Shown here piece by piece: positions 39,162 through 42,094 of a stretch of DNA of 42,094 nt (position 1 is the first letter of the stretch; each line of letters opens with the position of its first letter). Source of the DNA: Gemmatimonadota bacterium (lineage in GTDB: Bacteria > Gemmatimonadota > Gemmatimonadetes > Gemmatimonadales > Gemmatimonadaceae). The notes under the pieces were generated by a model. It was not told the origin of the DNA and did no database searches. It saw nothing but the letters and a program-made list of their open reading frames with translations. Position numbers and translations under genes: made by a program. The stretch is taken from positions 19,336-61,429 of the forward strand of contig PMYN01000052.1 in the NCBI GenBank assembly GCA_003171215.1. The letters run 5' to 3'.

Positions 39162-40618
39162 GTGCTGAGCGCCGCCGCCTCTTTCAGGCGTTTCACCGAG
39201 ACGTCGCGCCCGAGCTGCACGAGCACGTCGAAGATGCCCGGGCTGACCGTGCTGGCGGTGAGCGCGATGCGCATCGGCTGGAAGACCTTGCCGGCCGCGA
39301 CGCCATGCCGCTCGGCGACCGCGCGCACGGCCGGCTCCATCGCTTCCGCGGTCCAGTCGGTGAGCGCTTCGAGCGCAGACGTGGCGTCGGTGAGCAGCGC
39401 CTTCGTCACCGCCGCGTCTTTGCGCAGATGCGCGTCGATGAGTGCCTGGTCGATCACGAACGGAGGCGGCGCCATGGTCGTCGTCGTGGTCGTGAAATAC
39501 GGTTTCGCGAGCCGCGCGAGATCGCTGAGCGTCCGGCAGCGTTCCTTCACGAAATCGAGGATCTTGTAGAACTCGGGTGACGTCGCAAACGGATCGCCAC
39601 TCTTGAACAGGCCTTCCTGCACGAACGTCGGCGCCGCGAGCGGAGCGAGCTCCGCCGCGGGAAGCCGCGAGAGATGCTGCCCGTTCATCCACTCGAGCTT
39701 CTTGGTGTCGAACACCGCCGCCTTCTTCAGCAGCCCCTTCTCGGAGAAGAGCTCGACCATCTCGTCCATCGACATCACTTCGCGATCGCCTCCCGGACTC
39801 CAGCCGAGCAACACGAGGAAATTGTTCATCGCCTGCGGGAGGATGCCGAGGTGCTGATAGTCGCCTACGGCGGTCGCGCCGTGCCGCTTGGAAAGCTTCT
39901 TGCCGTCGAGCCCGTGGATCATCGGGAAGTGCGCGAAGCGCGGCAGCTCCGCCCCGAGCGCGCGGTAGAGCAGGATCTGCTTGGGCGTGTTCGAGATGTG
40001 GTCGTCGCCGCGCATGACGTGCGTGATGCGCATCGCGATGTCGTCGGAGACGACGGCCATGTTGTAGATCGGCGTGCCGTCCGAGCGGAGGATGACGAAA
40101 TCCTCGATGTCCTTGCCGGGAAAGCTGATCGTCTCGTGGACGATGTCGTCCCACGACGTGTCGCCCACGGGCACGCGAAAGCGAATGACGAACGGCGTTC
40201 CCGCCGCCACGCGCCGCTGCACTTCGTCCGGCGCGAGGCGATCGCAGCGGCGGTCGTACTTGAACGCATCCTTGCTGGCCGCGGCGAGCTTGCGGCGCTG
40301 GTCGAGCTCCTCGGGCGTGCAGAAGCAGCGGTACGCGGCGCCCGCGTCGAGCATCCGCCGCGCGTCGGCCTGGTGCCGCCCGAGATTCGCACCCTGATAG
40401 ACGACCTCTTCATCCCAGTTGAGGCCGAGCCAGTTCAGCCCCTCGAAGATCGCGCGCGTGGATTCGTCGGTGCTGCGCGCCTTGTCGGTGTCTTCGATGC
40501 GCAGCAGGAACTGGCCGCCGTGCTCGCGGGCGTAGAGCCAGTTGAAGAGCGCGGTGCGGGCGCCGCCGACGTGGAGGTAACCGGTGGGGCTGGGGGCAAA
40601 TCGTACTCTGACGGACAC
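39158..40618 (-). CDS. gltX: Glutamyl-tRNA synthetase
   Basis: GltX charges tRNA-Glu and, if GatCAB is present, mis-charges tRNA-Gln for later amidation. The 486-aa class I enzyme has the HIGH-type motif PSPTGYLHVGGA at 9-20, the zinc-binding CFCTPEE with later YDRRC, LRSDGTPIYNMAVVSDDI, and KLSKRHGATAV near 255. The C-terminal anticodon-binding helical domain is present. An odd run of six Thr followed by MAPPPF lies near 395-405, where the family is variable. The start is GTG 40616-40618. It is translationally coupled to the LexA-like gene downstream. No clear Shine-Dalgarno is visible upstream, where spacer repeats begin. Confidence 0.96.
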   Translation of the reverse strand: MSVRVRFAPSPTGYLHVGGARTALFNWLYAREHGGQFLLRIEDTDKARSTDESTRAIFEGLNWLGLNWDEEVVYQGANLGRHQADARRMLDAGAAYRCFCTPEELDQRRKLAAASKDAFKYDRRCDRLAPDEVQRRVAAGTPFVIRFRVPVGDTSWDDIVHETISFPGKDIEDFVILRSDGTPIYNMAVVSDDIAMRITHVMRGDDHISNTPKQILLYRALGAELPRFAHFPMIHGLDGKKLSKRHGATAVGDYQHLGILPQAMNNFLVLLGWSPGGDREVMSMDEMVELFSEKGLLKKAAVFDTKKLEWMNGQHLSRLPAAELAPLAAPTFVQEGLFKSGDPFATSPEFYKILDFVKERCRTLSDLARLAKPYFTTTTTTMAPPPFVIDQALIDAHLRKDAAVTKALLTDATSALEALTDWTAEAMEPAVRAVAERHGVAAGKVFQPMRIALTASTVSPGIFDVLVQLGRDVSVKRLKEAAALST

Positions 40619-40620
40619 GC

Positions 40621-40712
40621 GATTCGGGATGCAGGGTGGGATGCGGAGTACGGAATTTCGACCCGATGCAGGGTGCAGAAGAGGAACGCGGAATTCGGGA
40701 ACGAGCGGAAGC
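40621..40712. repeat. Degenerate spacer repeat upstream of gltX, GATGCAG family
   Basis: Words ggatgcaggg, gggatgcgg, cgatgcagggtgcag and ggaacgcgg recur through this spacer. The segment at 40657-40694 matches 38437-38474, the spacer on the other side of the lexA-like/gltX pair, with only transition differences. Confidence 0.6.
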
Positions 40713-40716
40713 GGAA

Positions 40717-40743
40717 ACGGGAGACGTGACTACCGTCTCCCGT
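40717..40743 (-). terminator. Perfect 10-bp hairpin downstream of tRNA-Ser genes
   Basis: ACGGGAGACG (40717-40726) and CGTCTCCCGT (40734-40743) pair perfectly around a 7-nt loop. On the minus strand it follows tRNA-Ser(GCU) and precedes a modest pyrimidine-rich run (TTTCC). It probably ends the tRNA transcript before gltX. Confidence 0.55.
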
Positions 40744-40760
40744 CAACTGCTTGGATCTGT

Positions 40761-40802
40761 CGTCCGCCGTCTGCCTTCTGCCGTCTGCCGTCTGCCGTCT
40801 GC
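40761..40802. repeat. CCGTCTGC short tandem array
   Basis: About six imperfect heptamer copies (ccgtctg, with ccgccgt and ccttctg variants) lie immediately downstream of tRNA-Ser(GCU). The same words occur at 38531-38571. The period is too short and there are no spacers, so it is not a CRISPR. Confidence 0.65.
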
Positions 40803-40808
40803 AAATCA

Positions 40809-40898
40809 CGGAGCGGGAGGGATTCGAACCCTCGATACAGGTTGACCCCGTATGCCGGTTTAGCAAACCGGTGCCTTCAGCCTCTCGGCCACCGCTCC
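40809..40898 (-). tRNA. tRNA-Ser (GCU anticodon)
   Basis: A 90-nt class II tRNA with a long variable arm. The acceptor stem GGAGCGG (40892-40898) pairs with CCGCTCC (40810-40816), with a G discriminator and no encoded CCA. The anticodon stem-loop is CCGGT-TTGCTAA-ACCGG, giving GCU for AGC/AGU codons. The T arm is GAGGG-TTCGAAT-CCCTC. Confidence 0.95.
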
Positions 40899-41006
40899 CA
40901 CCCACCAAACACAACCTGCGTAACTTAGCGTCCGGTCGCCCCGAAGGAAGTATCGCGGTGATTCGTTCGCATCCCTGCGCTTCGTCGCTCGATGCTGCGC
41001 AATGTA

Positions 41007-41091
41007 CGGAGGGCACAGGATTCGAACCTGTAAGCGGCTTTCGCCGCGCCAGTTTTCAAGACTGGTGCAATAGCCATTCTGCCAGCCCTCC
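41007..41091 (-). tRNA. tRNA-Ser (UGA anticodon)
   Basis: An 85-nt class II tRNA. The acceptor GGAGGGC (41085-41091) pairs with GCCCTCC (41008-41014). The anticodon stem-loop CCAGT-CTTGAAA-ACTGG gives UGA for UCN codons. A long variable arm (GCGGCGAAAGCCGC) supports serine identity. It is about 110 bp upstream of tRNA-Ser(GCU), probably in the same transcript. Confidence 0.93.
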
Positions 41092-41181
41092 CTGAAACCA
41101 CACTGGACTTCAACATCTTCGCACCACCGCCCGACAAAGCCAAGTGGCGAAGGCACGTGCGGCGACCGTAAGTTAACGCAT

Positions 41182-41535
41182 ATGGCTCAAATCCCGGACG
41201 ACGCCAAACCCGCGCTCGATATGCTTCGGAGCGTGGGCGGCGACGAAATGCTCGCCATGATGATGCAGACCTTCCTCCAGTTTGCCGAGGAGCGTCTCAC
41301 GAAAATGGTCGAGCAGGCGAACCTCGGGAACATCTCGGAGGTCGCGAGCATCGCGCACTCGCTCAAGTCGAGCGCGCGCCAGCTCGGCGCGCTCGCGCTC
41401 GGCGAGGCGTGCGCCGTCACCGAGTCCGCTGGCAAGGCCGGCAAGACGGAACTCGCGCTGGACGGCGTGGGGGCCATCCAGCGCGAGTTCGTCACGGCAA
41501 AGCCGTGGCTCAAAGCCCTCGCGGGCGAACCCTAG
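41182..41535 (+). CDS. Histidine-containing phosphotransfer (Hpt) domain protein
   Basis: A 117-aa stand-alone Hpt protein that relays phosphate between response-regulator-type receiver domains in multistep phosphorelays. The helical bundle has the canonical core ASIAHSLKSSARQLGALAL with His59 as the phosphate acceptor. This contrasts with the pseudo-Hpt protein at 21669-23246, which carries Arg at the matching places. No kinase or receiver gene is adjacent, so its partners are unlinked. It uses ATG 41182, downstream of and divergent from the tRNA genes. A hairpin overlaps its stop. Confidence 0.88.
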   Translation: MAQIPDDAKPALDMLRSVGGDEMLAMMMQTFLQFAEERLTKMVEQANLGNISEVASIAHSLKSSARQLGALALGEACAVTESAGKAGKTELALDGVGAIQREFVTAKPWLKALAGEP

Positions 41536-41543
41536 CGCGAGGG
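41516..41543. terminator. Hairpin between convergent Hpt and DUF2723 genes
   Basis: CCCTCGCG (41516-41523) pairs with CGCGAGGG (41536-41543) around a 12-nt loop that contains the Hpt stop codon. It lies between two convergent genes and may terminate both. There is no strong T run. Confidence 0.5.
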
Positions 41544-41563
41544 TAGTTCCGGTCGGCGCCGGG

Positions 41564-42094
41564 TCATCGCTTCGTCGGCGGAGCGGGCTGCTTGCCCACC
41601 GGCACCGTGGTCTTTCTCACCGAGTCACCCGACGGAACCGCGGGCGCCGGCGGCACCACCGGTTCCGGCCCGAAGAACTCCTGCAGTTGGGTCGCGTTCG
41701 CGATCTTTTTTGCCTCGCCGAGAATGTCCGCCGCCTCCTTCGACTTCCCCTGCTGCTGCAGCGACTCGTAGAGCAGGACGCCGGTGGAGACGTACAGATA
41801 GGGAATGCCGACCGACGGACGATCGACCCAGTCGTTCTTCTTGATCAGCGACGCCGGCGCCTTGAAGTCCTTCCACAGTTCCATCGTGCGGGGCACGTCC
41901 ACCATGCCTTCCCCCGGCACCGCGAGCGTGTCCCGGCCGGCGCGCACGGAGTCGGGCATGAGCTTCCGCGCGAGTCCCTGCGTCAGCATGTAGCCGCCGA
42001 GGCCGAGCTCGTTCGCGTAGTTGCCCGACGTGCGGCTGAGGTAGATCTGGCGGACGCCGTCCTGGATCATCTTGAGCACGAACCAGTCGGCACG
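41564..42094 (-). CDS. C-terminal part of a DUF2723-family membrane protein, cut by the window edge
   Basis: Only the last 176 residues are visible; the reading frame stays open to the right edge at 42094, so the start lies outside. The visible part includes WFVLKMIQDGVRQIYLSRTS and LGLGGYMLTQGLARKLMPDS. These resemble the 'G-L-x-x-Y-x-L-x-G-L-A-x-x-L-x-P' region near the C-terminus of DUF2723 proteins, which are multi-pass glycosyltransferase-like membrane proteins. A TPR-like helix pair with GVLLYESLQQQGKSKEAADI follows, then a Pro-rich tail ending near APPTKR. The function is inferred from the family only. Confidence 0.6.
   Translation of the reverse strand, partial: RADWFVLKMIQDGVRQIYLSRTSGNYANELGLGGYMLTQGLARKLMPDSVRAGRDTLAVPGEGMVDVPRTMELWKDFKAPASLIKKNDWVDRPSVGIPYLYVSTGVLLYESLQQQGKSKEAADILGEAKKIANATQLQEFFGPEPVVPPAPAVPSGDSVRKTTVPVGKQPAPPTKR

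Noticed and set aside
40761-40802. Possible CRISPR array
   Set aside because: The repeat unit is about 7 nt with no unique spacers and no cas genes nearby; it is a simple-sequence array.

Overview
The window is a gene-dense stretch of a high-GC, Gram-negative-type bacterial chromosome. Outer-membrane beta-barrel, lipoprotein and TonB-like proteins point to a diderm. The overall content (DUF4159/DUF4175 operon, DUF2723 protein, protease-TolB-barrel fusion, many GTG starts joined by 4-bp GTGA/ATGA overlaps) suggests Gemmatimonadota. That assignment is inference from gene content, not from a marker search. No insertion sequence, prophage or CRISPR array was seen.

Layout. (1) 1-11.7 kb, minus strand: a long operon read right to left, rsfS, a zinc-protease/beta-propeller/beta-barrel fusion, two SPOR-domain envelope proteins, smc, and a secreted FlgD-Ig-like protein, followed by aroF, which runs off the left edge. 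(2) 12.0-24.1 kb, minus strand: the widely conserved housekeeping cluster ispE / tRNA-Gln / prs / rplY / pth / ychF / rpsF-rpsR-DUF2232-rplI, with a flippase-like gene, a pseudo-Hpt protein and pdxJ further upstream. Two plus-strand genes sit inside it: a methyltransferase, flanked by a duplicated piece of the ychF 3' end, and a four-helix-bundle gene. (3) 24.2-38.4 kb, plus strand except the methylmalonyl-CoA epimerase gene: lipoprotein, trxA, an unrecognised 328-aa protein, rsmI, then DUF4159, DUF4175, a TPR protein and an AsnB-like secreted protein, then a JAMM-DinG helicase fusion, an FAH-family hydrolase and a TonB-like anchor protein. (4) 38.5-42.1 kb: a LexA-like repressor without its catalytic residues translationally coupled to gltX, two tRNA-Ser genes, a genuine Hpt protein and the 3' end of a DUF2723 gene.

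How it fits together. Much of the window serves translation (tRNAs, bS6, bS18, bL9, bL25, RsfS, Pth, YchF, RsmI, GltX). The first operon links chromosome segregation (SMC) with envelope and septal-wall proteins. The DUF4159-to-AsnB-like run looks like one secreted/membrane assembly of unknown purpose.

The most unusual items are: (a) families of short-period degenerate repeats filling many spacers, some running into gene ends; (b) the JAMM-DinG fusion; (c) the non-cleavable LexA-like protein; (d) a protein with three Hpt-like segments that all carry Arg where the phospho-His should be; (e) a bS6/bS18 leader with an anti-Shine-Dalgarno segment.
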